A stretch of 64,000 nucleotides of DNA from Candidatus Poribacteria bacterium (GTDB taxonomy: Bacteria; Poribacteria; WGA-4E; GCA-2687025), in the NCBI GenBank assembly GCA_028818695.1, contig JAPPNK010000015.1, positions 134,597-198,596 of the forward strand, in the 5' to 3' direction. A program made the translations under genes and the position numbers. This document shows, piece by piece, positions 16,156 through 24,246 of this stretch (position 1 is its first letter; each line of letters starts with the position of its first letter). Under the pieces are notes generated by a model. The model had not been told where the DNA came from. It ran no database searches and saw only the letters and a program-made list of their open reading frames with translations.

Positions 16156-17556
16156 ATGGCGCAAGATTTCAACCCCAACACCCTCTACTACGGCGACTGC
16201 CTAGACTGGATGCGCGAATGGGAATCTGACTGCGTCGACCTGATCTATCTCGACCCGCCGTTCAATTCCAATGCGAACTACAACGTTCTCTTCAGCGATA
16301 AAGGCGACGGAAAAGCGCAATACCGCGCCTTCAGCGACACATGGAGCTGGGACGCCGCCGCCGCCAAACGATATGCGGAGTTTGAAAACGCCCCCGGACG
16401 CTCCGCGCATGACGCGATGATCGGGCTGCGCCGCATACTCGGCAAATGCGGAATGCTGGCGTATCTAACCTACATGGCGGAGCGGCTGGAAGAGATGCGC
16501 CGCATGCTGAAACAGACAGGCTCCATTTATCTCCACTGCGACCCGACCGCCAGCCACTATCTCAAAATCATCATGGACGCTGTCTTCGGTCAAGCGAATT
16601 TTAGAAACGAGATCGTCTGGGCATACCGCACAGGGGGCGTGAGCAAAGCTTGGTTTGGCAGAAAACATGACATCATCCTCTTCTATACGAAATCGCCCAA
16701 GCGAGAGTATATCTTCAACCTAAAGAAGGAACGCTCATATTCAACAAGCTCTCCGCCAGGCTTTAAGGGTATCGAAAAATATCAAGATAAATATGGACGA
16801 TGGTACACGATGGCGGCAATGCGCGATGTTTGGGAAATCAACGCGGTCGGCAGATCGTCAAGCGAGCGACTCGGCTATCCGACGCAAAAGCCGCTGGCTC
16901 TGTTAGAGCGCATCATCCAGGCGTCAAGCAATGAGGGCGATATTGTGCTGGATCCGTTCTGCGGTTGCGGCACAGCGGTGGAAGCCGCCGACCGTCTCAA
17001 CCGCCGCTGGGCGGGCGTTGACATCAGCTCCTTTGCGATCGATCTCGTCCGGAAACGCCTGAAGAACGAGTCGATACCGGTCAAAGGGATTCCCGCCGAT
17101 CTGTCGTCGGCGCGCAAGTTGGCGCGCGAGAAGCCGTTTGAGTTTGAATCCTGGGCGGTGACGCGCCTGCCTGGGTTCGCGCCGAACACGAAGCAGGTTG
17201 CGGACGGCGGCGTCGATGGGCGCGGCATGTTGTTTGACCAGCCGGACGACTGGGACTCGCGGCTCGCTCTTGCGCAGGTCAAGGGCGGGAAGTACAACGC
17301 AGACGCGCTGCGCGCTTTTATCAGCGTCATCAACGACGGCAAAGCGGCTATTGGACGCTTTATCACGTTGGATCCTGTCGGATCGGCGGACGCAAAGTCG
17401 CGCGCCGTGGAGCAGGGTACGATCGTCGTTCGCGGTCAATCGTATCAGCGGCTGCTTCTCTGGTCGATGGACGATTATTTCAACAACCGCCCCTGCCCTC
17501 TTCCGCCCATGACAAATCCGTACACGGGCAAACTGATGCAGCAGGGTCTGTTTTAA
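16156..17556 (+). CDS. DNA methyltransferase (N6/N4 type) fused to a Mrr-like nuclease domain
   Basis: A 466-residue fusion. The catalytic motif LDPPF (D33) precedes the SAM motif LDPFCGCGTAVEAA (about 265), the order of beta-class amino-methyltransferases. Between them lies a variable region (about 170-235) that is more AT-rich, probably the target-recognition part. Residues about 328-440 (FESWAVTRLPGF, GGVDGRGMLF, LALAQVKGGK, AIGRFITLDP) look like a Mrr/PD-(D/E)xK nuclease with D354 and QVK as catalytic elements. It may modify and cut the same site. Start at ATG 16156 behind AAGGCGGA; an upstream extension to 16039 is possible but low-complexity. Confidence 0.82.
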   Translation: MAQDFNPNTLYYGDCLDWMREWESDCVDLIYLDPPFNSNANYNVLFSDKGDGKAQYRAFSDTWSWDAAAAKRYAEFENAPGRSAHDAMIGLRRILGKCGMLAYLTYMAERLEEMRRMLKQTGSIYLHCDPTASHYLKIIMDAVFGQANFRNEIVWAYRTGGVSKAWFGRKHDIILFYTKSPKREYIFNLKKERSYSTSSPPGFKGIEKYQDKYGRWYTMAAMRDVWEINAVGRSSSERLGYPTQKPLALLERIIQASSNEGDIVLDPFCGCGTAVEAADRLNRRWAGVDISSFAIDLVRKRLKNESIPVKGIPADLSSARKLAREKPFEFESWAVTRLPGFAPNTKQVADGGVDGRGMLFDQPDDWDSRLALAQVKGGKYNADALRAFISVINDGKAAIGRFITLDPVGSADAKSRAVEQGTIVVRGQSYQRLLLWSMDDYFNNRPCPLPPMTNPYTGKLMQQGLF

Positions 17557-17569
17557 GCGGCATAGAAAC

Positions 17570-17640
17570 TGACCTTAAAGCTTTCGTTGGAATCTGGATT
17601 CCCGCTTTCGCGGGAATGACGATCCGGTTGACGAAGCCTT
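17570..17640 (+). repeat. Dispersed palindromic element, short form
   Basis: CTGACCTTAAAGCTTTCGTT leads to TCTGGATTCCCGCTTTCGCGGGAATGAC (GGATTCCCGC/GCGGGAAT arms) and CGGTTGACGAAGCC. It sits between the convergent methyltransferase and glcF stops and could act as a bidirectional terminator. It is inverted relative to the copy at 14645. Confidence 0.6.
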
Positions 17641-17662
17641 TTCCGCTGACCGTCCTTCCCCG

Positions 17663-18967
17663 CTAAAACCCGCGCCGTATCGAATCCGGCTCTTCGCCCG
17701 TGTATGCCCAGTCCAGCAGCTCCATGAGATGCAGAACGCGCGTCTCAAGCCCCCGCTTTTGGATGCCCGCGCGCAGCTGGATCATGCATCCAGGATTCGC
17801 TGTGATGAGCAGGTCGGCTTGCGCCGCCTCCACATGCGGCATCTTGCGCTCCAGCGTCTGCTCGGCGATTTCGGGTTGTAGGATGTTATAGACGCCTGCG
17901 CTTCCGCAGCACCAGTCCGCCTCGGTCATCTCTTCAAACGCAAGCCCTGGGACGCTCTGTATCAGCTTGCGCGGCTCTGCGCTGACGCCCTGTCCGTGCA
18001 GCAGATGGCATGGGTCGTCGTAGGACGCCCGCCGCTCGATCGCATGTTCAGGCGGTTCAAAACCGATTTCGACAAGCCATTCCGTAACGTCGCGCATTTT
18101 TTCGCTGAACCTTGCCGCCTTGTCCCTCATTTCTGGGTCGTCTTCAAACAGCTCGCCGTACTCTTTCAGCGCGGCTCCGCATCCCGCTGAGTTGATGACG
18201 ACCGCGTCCAGCTCCTCGTCTAGAAACGTTTCGATGTTGAGCCTTGCGAGGCGCTTCGCCTCGTCTCGGACGCCGTTGTGGAGATGCAGGGCGCCGCAGC
18301 ACTGCTGCCGTTTCGGCGTTACGACCTCGCATCCGTTGCGCGTCAAGACGCGTACGGTCGCCGCGTTCACATCCGCAAACATCGGCTGCATGACGCATCC
18401 CGCGACAAAGCCGACGCGGTAACGCCGTTCCTTCTGCGCGGGCATGATCGGTTTCAGCTCGCGCAAAAAACGCCCCGACGGAAGGGGCGGCGTCATCGCC
18501 TCCATGGATCCCATGCGGCCGAGCAGGCGCAGAACGCCCGACCGCCGCATCAGCGTCTGAAGCCCCGACCGCTGATAGAAGCGCAGCAGTCCGAAGAGCA
18601 GCCGCAGCCGCCGCTGTTTCGGCAAAAGGGAGCGGTAGGCGAGGCGCATCGTCAGCCGCTGGCGCCAGGAGCGCCGCCCTGACTCCTCATATGCGGCGCG
18701 CGCCTGCTCCATCAATATGCCGAACGGGACGCCGGAGGGGCATGCCGTTTCGCACGCGCGGCACTCTAAGCACCGGTACATATGCGTTTCAAACTGCTCG
18801 CCCATCTCGGAGCGCCCCTCTATAGCCGCCTTCATGAGATAGAGCCGTCCGCGCGGCGAGTCCATCTCAAAACCGAGCTGCTCGTAGGTCGGGCAGGTCG
18901 GGAGGCAGAATCCGCAGTGGGTGCATTTGTCCAAACCTTCAACGTTGATATACTCTAGTGTGTTCAT
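17663..18967 (-). CDS. glcF: Glycolate oxidase iron-sulfur subunit-like protein
   Basis: A 434-residue heterodisulfide-reductase-like electron carrier. Two ferredoxin clusters are visible, CTHCGFCLPTCP (C15, C18, C21, C25) and CLECRACETACP (C66-C76), followed by two CCG domains (CCGALHLHNG and WCCGSAGVYN). GlcF normally passes electrons from the FAD subunits GlcD/GlcE of (S)-2-hydroxy-acid oxidase at the membrane; neither is in the window, so a related lactate/glycolate-type dehydrogenase elsewhere is assumed. Start at ATG 18967 with GGGGAG upstream; the frame is open 104 codons further but that part overlaps the divergent gene. Confidence 0.88.
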   Translation of the reverse strand: MNTLEYINVEGLDKCTHCGFCLPTCPTYEQLGFEMDSPRGRLYLMKAAIEGRSEMGEQFETHMYRCLECRACETACPSGVPFGILMEQARAAYEESGRRSWRQRLTMRLAYRSLLPKQRRLRLLFGLLRFYQRSGLQTLMRRSGVLRLLGRMGSMEAMTPPLPSGRFLRELKPIMPAQKERRYRVGFVAGCVMQPMFADVNAATVRVLTRNGCEVVTPKRQQCCGALHLHNGVRDEAKRLARLNIETFLDEELDAVVINSAGCGAALKEYGELFEDDPEMRDKAARFSEKMRDVTEWLVEIGFEPPEHAIERRASYDDPCHLLHGQGVSAEPRKLIQSVPGLAFEEMTEADWCCGSAGVYNILQPEIAEQTLERKMPHVEAAQADLLITANPGCMIQLRAGIQKRGLETRVLHLMELLDWAYTGEEPDSIRRGF

Positions 18968-18975
18968 GGCGCTCC

Positions 18976-18993
18976 CCGCGTATGTGTTGACAC
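18976..18993. promoter_or_regulatory. Small palindrome between divergent glcF and hydantoinase genes
   Basis: The gap contains TATGTGTTGACACACTTA, with TGTG and CACA arms around TTGA, a spacing resembling GntR/FadR-family operators (compare TTGTnnnACAA). No convincing -10/-35 pair was found for either gene, so this is only a candidate operator. Confidence 0.3.
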
Positions 18994-19028
18994 ACTTAAT
19001 GATGGCACAAGAAAGGCAAATCTGTAAG

Positions 19029-21014
19029 ATGAAAATAGGGGTGGACATCGGCGGCACCTTCACCGATTTTGTCGTTTTGGATGAATTGTCGGGCGAAATA
19101 CGCACATTCAAGCGGTTTTCCACGCCGGACGATCCCGCCCGCGCCGCGCTTGAGGGTCTGCGCCCTTTTTTAAAACAGGGCGGGTTGAGAGCTGTCGTCC
19201 ACGGGTCGACCGTCGCGGTGAACGCGATCTTGGAGCGGAAAGGGGCATGCGCCGCCTTTATCGGAACGCGCGGCTTCAAGGATATTTTGACGATCGCGCG
19301 TCAAAACAGGGCGGACATCTACGATCTGACCGCCGCCAAGCCCGCGCATGTGATACCCCCTGAGCGCTGCTTTGAGCTGACCGAGCGGGTCGATTCCAAC
19401 GGAGAGATACGGACGCCGCTGCGCGTTGAGGAGCTGGAGCCGCTTTCCGCTCGGTTGAAGGCGCTGGGGGTGGAGTCGGCGGCGGTCTGCTTTCTGTTTT
19501 CGTTTTTACGTCCTGAGCATGAGCGGATTGCGGCGGAACGGCTTCGCGCGGACGGTTTTTTTGTGACGGCGTCCAGCGAAATTCTGCCCAAGTTTCGGGA
19601 GTATGAGCGGGCGAGCGGGACCGCGTTGAACGCCTACACCGCGCCGGCGCTGGACAGATATTTAGGAAAAATTGAGAGGGAGCTGGCGGGCGTTGAGTTT
19701 CGCGTAATGCTGTCGAACGGGGGGGCGGTCGCGTCGGAGTTGGCGCGTCGTCAGCCGGCGCGGTCGGCTCTGTCCGGACCTGCGGGCGGAGCGGTCGGGG
19801 CGGCGTTTGCGGCGCGTTTGGCGGGTCTTCAAAACGCGGCGGCGTTCGACATGGGGGGAACCTCGACCGACGTCTCCATGATTATCGGCGACCCGCAGAT
19901 GACGCCCCAGACGGAGATCGATGGGCTGCCGCTGCCGTTTCCGGCGATCGACATCCACACGATCGGCGCGGGCGGCGGCTCCATCGCCAAGCTGGACAGG
20001 GGCGGCGCCGTTCAGGTCGGACCGCAAAGCGCCGGAGCCGACCCCGGACCGATATGTTACGGCAAGGGCGGAGAGGAGCCGACCGTCACAGACGCGAATC
20101 TTGTTTTGGGGCGCATCGATCCGGACGCCTTTCTGGATGGGCAGATGCGTCTGGAGATCGGTAAGGCGCGGGCGGCGCTGGAACGTCTCGGCAAGGAGGC
20201 GGGCATTCAGCCGAGGGACGGTCTCGCCTTGGCTGAAACGACCGCGCTGGGCGTCGTTCAGATTGCGGACACGCGCATGGAGGGCGCCGTCCGCAACATT
20301 GCGCTTGGACGGGCGGAGTCGCTCATTTCGTTCGGCGGCGCCGGCGGGCTTCACGCCTGCGAGCTGGCGCGCCGTCTCGGCATTCGTACGGCGTTGATCC
20401 CGTTCGCCGCGGCGGCTCTTTCAGCATACGGCATGCTTGCCGCGGACGCGGTGTGCGACGATGTACAGACCGTCATGCTAGACGGCGCAGCCGCGGCGTT
20501 TGAGGAGCTGAACCGGCAGACGGAGCGGATGGTTGAACGGGCGGCGGCGCAGCTTTTAAAACATGGCGCGGATCCGACGCGCATCGCCGCGCTGAAGGAG
20601 CTCGATATGCGTTACCGCGGGCAGTCGTTTGAGTTGAGCGTTCCGTTGAGACGCGGTTTTTTGGAGGCGTTTCATTCGGCGCATGAGGCGCGGCATGGAC
20701 ATGCGATGCGCGGGGCGCCGGTTGAGATTGTGAACCTGCGGGCGCGAGTCATGGAAAAGGCGGTTCCGCCGACGCCGCCGGCGTTGGAAACGGCGGGGGA
20801 TTCGGCGCAGGACGCCAAGACGGGGGAGCGGCGCGTCGTTTTCGCCGAGGGCGTACTCCAAACGCCGTTTTACGACGGAAAACGTCTAGGGCGCGGGCAT
20901 ACGGTGGACGGGCATGCCGTGATCGTTCAGAAAGACACAACCGTCCTGCTTCGCAGAGGCGACCGCGCTTCAGTGGACAAATACGGCAACCTGCTCGTCC
21001 ATGCCGCGCCCTGA
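19029..21014 (+). CDS. Hydantoinase/oxoprolinase subunit A family protein
   Basis: A 661-residue ATP-dependent amidohydrolase subunit of the HyuA type. The actin-like ATPase phosphate loop MKIGVDIGGTFTD opens the protein, and FDMGGTSTDVSMI and TIGAGGGSIAKLD are the second phosphate and adenosine motifs. The ASKHA fold is followed by the C-terminal beta domain (LRARVMEKAVPP). Partners usually include HyuB, which is absent here, so it may act alone or with a distant partner on hydantoins, oxoproline or acetophenone-like substrates. Start at ATG 19029; the ribosome site is weak. Divergent from glcF. Confidence 0.86.
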   Translation: MKIGVDIGGTFTDFVVLDELSGEIRTFKRFSTPDDPARAALEGLRPFLKQGGLRAVVHGSTVAVNAILERKGACAAFIGTRGFKDILTIARQNRADIYDLTAAKPAHVIPPERCFELTERVDSNGEIRTPLRVEELEPLSARLKALGVESAAVCFLFSFLRPEHERIAAERLRADGFFVTASSEILPKFREYERASGTALNAYTAPALDRYLGKIERELAGVEFRVMLSNGGAVASELARRQPARSALSGPAGGAVGAAFAARLAGLQNAAAFDMGGTSTDVSMIIGDPQMTPQTEIDGLPLPFPAIDIHTIGAGGGSIAKLDRGGAVQVGPQSAGADPGPICYGKGGEEPTVTDANLVLGRIDPDAFLDGQMRLEIGKARAALERLGKEAGIQPRDGLALAETTALGVVQIADTRMEGAVRNIALGRAESLISFGGAGGLHACELARRLGIRTALIPFAAAALSAYGMLAADAVCDDVQTVMLDGAAAAFEELNRQTERMVERAAAQLLKHGADPTRIAALKELDMRYRGQSFELSVPLRRGFLEAFHSAHEARHGHAMRGAPVEIVNLRARVMEKAVPPTPPALETAGDSAQDAKTGERRVVFAEGVLQTPFYDGKRLGRGHTVDGHAVIVQKDTTVLLRRGDRASVDKYGNLLVHAAP

Positions 21015-21073
21015 GTCTGGCGCAGCGGATATCCGTGCTCGCCTGCGCAGGAATGAGGAGAAGTCGGCAGTGA

Positions 21074-21682
21074 TTAGCTTAAGCGGAGCGCGGCGCGGAG
21101 CGGTTTTTCTAGCCGCTTGAGAGCGTCGGCGCGGTGGCTGATGCGGTTTTTCTCCGCCTGCGGAATTTCTGCCATTGTCCGCCGGTACTCCGGCAGCCAG
21201 AAAACAGGGTCGTATCCGAAGCCGCCGCTCCCTGCAGGCGCTTCAGCGATATAACCCTCGCAGACGCCGCGCGCTTCCGCGAGTATCTCTTTCCCGCGCG
21301 CGAGAACCATGACGCACACAAAGCGCGCCGAACGGTTCTGGCGCGGGACGCCCGCCGTCTCGCGCAGCAGTTTCTGGACGCATTCTTCGGAAGAGGCTCC
21401 CTCGCCTGCATACCGCGCCGAATGGATGCCGGGGCGTCCGTTCAGCGCGTCCGCCTCTAAGCCTGAGTCGTCCGCGAGAACGCATCCGTCCACCGCCGAA
21501 GAGACGGCGAGCGCCTTGATTCGAGCGTTCTCAAAAAACGAGTCCCCGTCCTCCGCCGGAGACGCAATATGCGGCAGGTCCCGCAAAGTTTGAATCTCAA
21601 CGGGGGAGATCCCAAGAGCCGTCAGTATCGCGCCGATCTCATCCCGCTTATGCAGGTTGGAGGTCGCTAGAGTGAACCGCAT
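21074..21682 (-). CDS. rdgB: XTP/dITP diphosphatase (RdgB/HAM1 family)
   Basis: A 202-residue nucleotide-pool cleaning enzyme that hydrolyses dITP, XTP and ITP to monophosphates. The N-terminal [18 protein letters not shown] corresponds to the family motif (T/S)xNxx[27 protein letters not shown] is the highly conserved metal/active-site segment, and [13 protein letters not shown] and [11 protein letters not shown] close the site. It overlaps the 3' end of rph by 35 bases, and the rph-rdgB order is common in bacteria, so the two are probably co-translated. Confidence 0.94.
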   Translation of the reverse strand: MRFTLATSNLHKRDEIGAILTALGISPVEIQTLRDLPHIASPAEDGDSFFENARIKALAVSSAVDGCVLADDSGLEADALNGRPGIHSARYAGEGASSEECVQKLLRETAGVPRQNRSARFVCVMVLARGKEILAEARGVCEGYIAEAPAGSGGFGYDPVFWLPEYRRTMAEIPQAEKNRISHRADALKRLEKPLRAALRLS

Positions 21683-22418
21683 TGGCGTTTTCTAAAAACA
21701 TCTTCCGCTGCATATCAATGAGCAGGCGGTTCCCTTTCGCGGCAAGGTTCAGCATTTCGTTCATCTGCCGCCGGGTGAAGGGCGCCGCCTCCGCCGAGCC
21801 TTGTATTTCAACGAACGCGCCGCTCCCTGTCATGACGACGTTCATGTCCACCTCGGCGGCGGAATCTTCCTTGTACGGCAGGTCTAGAACGGGCTTGCCG
21901 CTCACGACGCCGACGCTGACCGCCGCGATGTAGTCCTTGACGGGGAACCCGTCTCGGAAACCCCCCTGCCCGCGCAGCTTTTCGCATGCGTCCATGAACG
22001 CGGCGAACGCGCCTGTGATGGAAGCGCAGCGCGTGCCGCCGTCCGCCTGCAGAACGTCGCAGTCGAGCCAGAAGGTGCGCTCGCCGAGCAGCGACTTGTC
22101 GACGACGGCGCGGATGGATCGGCCGATGAGCCGCTGTATCTCCTGCGTTCGCCCTGAAACGCTTCCTTGCCGTCCGTCGCGCTGCGAGCGTTCCGGCGTG
22201 GAGCCGGGCAGCATGGCGTATTCGGCGGTGATCCATCCGCCTCCCCCTTCAAGTTGAACGAACCTGGGGACGCGCTCTTCGATGGAGACGGCGCACAGAA
22301 CGCGCGTGTCCCCGACGTCGATCAGGGCAGACCCTGCCGCGAATTTTGCGTATCCGCGCTCGATTCGAACCGGACGCATGGCGTCGTCGGCTCGTCCGTC
22401 TTTTCGGGTGATGTTCAA
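21648..22418 (-). CDS. rph: Ribonuclease PH
   Basis: A 256-residue phosphorolytic 3'-5' exoribonuclease that trims tRNA 3' ends and works as a hexamer. Recognisable family blocks are [72 protein letters not shown] and [21 protein letters not shown] (phosphate-binding and catalytic Asp). The start is TTG 22418, 10 bp after the preceding gene's stop, with GGAG rather far upstream. The next ATG would remove the conserved RKDGR block, so TTG is preferred. Confidence 0.93.
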   Translation of the reverse strand: MNITRKDGRADDAMRPVRIERGYAKFAAGSALIDVGDTRVLCAVSIEERVPRFVQLEGGGGWITAEYAMLPGSTPERSQRDGRQGSVSGRTQEIQRLIGRSIRAVVDKSLLGERTFWLDCDVLQADGGTRCASITGAFAAFMDACEKLRGQGGFRDGFPVKDYIAAVSVGVVSGKPVLDLPYKEDSAAEVDMNVVMTGSGAFVEIQGSAEAAPFTRRQMNEMLNLAAKGNRLLIDMQRKMFLENANAVHSSDLQPA

Positions 22419-22427
22419 GTTGGTTGG

Positions 22428-23855
22428 TCATCTCCGTTTCTTATCGTCGTCGTCGCTGCTGGAGCTGGTCGAGGCGGCGCCTCTCGACTTGCCAGAGCTA
22501 GAGGAGGAGCTGGACGCGCTGGAACGCGACTTAGATGAACTGGAGCTGGACGACCTGGTCGAAGAGGACGCTGAGGGTCGGCGCGTTTCCTCCTGCGGCG
22601 TGTAGGAGCGCGATCTCGTGTAAGGGTTGGACATCCGATCGCGGGAGGAAGCGGAGGACCTTGACGACGGCGCGTAACGCGAGTAGTCGATGGAGCGGCG
22701 CGTCGGCGAGTAGGTCGACGTTCGGCTGCCGGTGGACGCCGCGCCTCGGCTTTTGACGCCGGTCGAGTAGCCGGGCGTTGAAACAGCCGAGCGGCGTTTC
22801 TGCGAGTAAGCCCCCGCAATCTGCGTCGACGGCGTCGGCGATGTCCGGTAAGCGGAGAGCGCCTGCCGAACCGACGAGAGGTCTCTTGAACGCACATCGG
22901 CGGTTCTCCCCCGCTCATACGTGCTGCGGACGGAGTTCAGCTGCGTCGTCCATCGGTTGACGGGTCGATGCCGGTTCGTTTGCGCCGGCCGATAGACATT
23001 GTATCTGCCGTATCGGCGGGAGGAATAGTAGCTGTTGTAGTAGCCCCTCCACCGCCGGTTGATCCCGATATAAACGGAGTCGTGAATGGGAAATTCCCAG
23101 TACAGGTAGTATCCGTAGTCGGTCGGGAAGTAGAAGTTGGCGCCGTAGAGCGAGTGGTATCCGTAGACGTTCCATGGCGCGTATCGGTAGCCTGGGACAT
23201 GTCGGCGGATCACATTCGGCCGCAGCTCGCGCGCGAAGGTTTCCACTTCAATATAATCGATGTCGATGCGGTTGGCGCCGTCGGCAACGATATGAAGCTC
23301 CAGCAAGCCTTCGCGGTTGACATACCGGTCGGCGGGTATTTCAAGCGTTTCGGATCGTCGGTCCGATCGGAGGAGAAAGGTGTCGCCCTGGAGCGGTTCG
23401 TCGGGACGGTTGCTGTCGCCTTCGGCGTTGCGTATCCATGCGCGTCCCGCGATCGCGTAATCTTGGTTGAGATCGAGAGCGCGTCCGTCGCCTTCATACC
23501 GTATTTTGATTTTGATCTGTCTTGTTCCATACGGAATGTCGAACAGATATACGGCGCTGGCGATGCCGTATTCGTAGTTTTCAGGCTCCATTCCGCCTGT
23601 CGCCCATGCGGCGACGCGGATGCCTTGATCAAAGGCGGGGCTGAGGGTGACGGTGGCGTTGCCGCGCTCGATCCAATTGTCGAGTTCGGCGCCGGCTCTG
23701 CGTTCTCGGCTGAGTCGTTCGGGGGCGTACCGGTATTCGTAGTCGTAGTAAGAGGATCTGTACAGATATGGGTTGGCGATAGCCGAGGCTCCCCATGCGG
23801 TCATGAGGGCGATGGCTGCGGCAAAGAGGGATGCGCGGGTCGCTGTTGTTTTCAT
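22428..23855 (-). CDS. Secreted Tyr/Arg-rich protein with Ser/Arg low-complexity tail
   Basis: A 475-residue exported protein. A signal peptide (MKTTATR, hydrophobic core, cleavage near ASA-IA at about 26) is followed by a soluble domain (about 45-210, with VTLSPAFDQGIRVAAW and IKIKIRYEGDG, beta-rich, possibly carbohydrate-binding-like). A Tyr/Arg/Asn-rich region (about 215-300) and a Ser/Arg/Thr tail with long Ser runs and a final DDDDKKRR follow. I recognise no family. Start at ATG 23855 with AGGAG nine bases upstream. It lies between a small membrane peptide gene and rph in one transcription direction. A structural surface or matrix protein is possible. Confidence 0.7.
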   Translation of the reverse strand: MKTTATRASLFAAAIALMTAWGASAIANPYLYRSSYYDYEYRYAPERLSRERRAGAELDNWIERGNATVTLSPAFDQGIRVAAWATGGMEPENYEYGIASAVYLFDIPYGTRQIKIKIRYEGDGRALDLNQDYAIAGRAWIRNAEGDSNRPDEPLQGDTFLLRSDRRSETLEIPADRYVNREGLLELHIVADGANRIDIDYIEVETFARELRPNVIRRHVPGYRYAPWNVYGYHSLYGANFYFPTDYGYYLYWEFPIHDSVYIGINRRWRGYYNSYYSSRRYGRYNVYRPAQTNRHRPVNRWTTQLNSVRSTYERGRTADVRSRDLSSVRQALSAYRTSPTPSTQIAGAYSQKRRSAVSTPGYSTGVKSRGAASTGSRTSTYSPTRRSIDYSRYAPSSRSSASSRDRMSNPYTRSRSYTPQEETRRPSASSSTRSSSSSSSKSRSSASSSSSSSGKSRGAASTSSSSDDDDKKRR

Positions 23856-23909
23856 GGTCGTTCTCCTGGTGCGCTGTCTCTTGTTGAAACGACAGCGCGG
23901 CATGCGGGT

Positions 23910-24026
23910 TTACATACGGAAGATTCGCTTGAAGAAAAATTTTGCCGCTTTGGAGCCGGCGCTGGCGAACAGGTTTGCAACCGCCATGGTCGCCGCCAGC
24001 GCGATGAATCGCAAGAGCGTCGGCAT
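23910..24026 (-). CDS. Small membrane peptide (38 residues)
   Basis: ATG 24026 follows GGAGGACATATC, an excellent ribosome site, and encodes 38 residues: MPTLLRF, an Ala-rich hydrophobic helix (about 8-23), then basic KAAKFFFKRIFRM. It could be a single-span peptide or a signal-like leader. It lies 54 bp upstream of the secreted Tyr/Ser-rich gene on the same strand. No family is recognised. The strong translation signal is the main reason to call it. Confidence 0.5.
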   Translation of the reverse strand: MPTLLRFIALAATMAVANLFASAGSKAAKFFFKRIFRM

Positions 24027-24091
24027 GATATGTCCTCCATTCTGGACGTCTCTAATAGTATGCCATGCTTTGACGTCAAGCGCAACCTGCC

Positions 24092-24200
24092 CTGACCTTG
24101 TGTCTTTAGTTGGGACAAATCGGAATGCGAACGCGGGCGGTTTCTGCGGCGCCTCTGGATTCCCGCTTGCGCGGGAATGACGGCCTGGTTGGCGGCGCCT
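24092..24200 (+). repeat. Dispersed palindromic element, full short form
   Basis: Begins CTGACCTTGTGTCTTTAG, then TTGGGACA, CGGTTTCTGCGGCG, the palindrome CTGGATTCCCGCTTGCGCGGGAATGACGG, and CCTGGTTGGCGGCGCC. It is nearly the same as the copy at 40567. Confidence 0.7.
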
Positions 24201-24246
24201 TTTTCCCATCAATAGAGCGATCATTCGTTCAACTGTTCGGCGCGGG

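Noticed and set aside
18968-19279. N-terminal extension of the glcF frame by 104 codons
   Set aside because: It would cover the start of the divergent hydantoinase gene and lies upstream of a good ribosome site at ATG 18967, where the ferredoxin domain begins.
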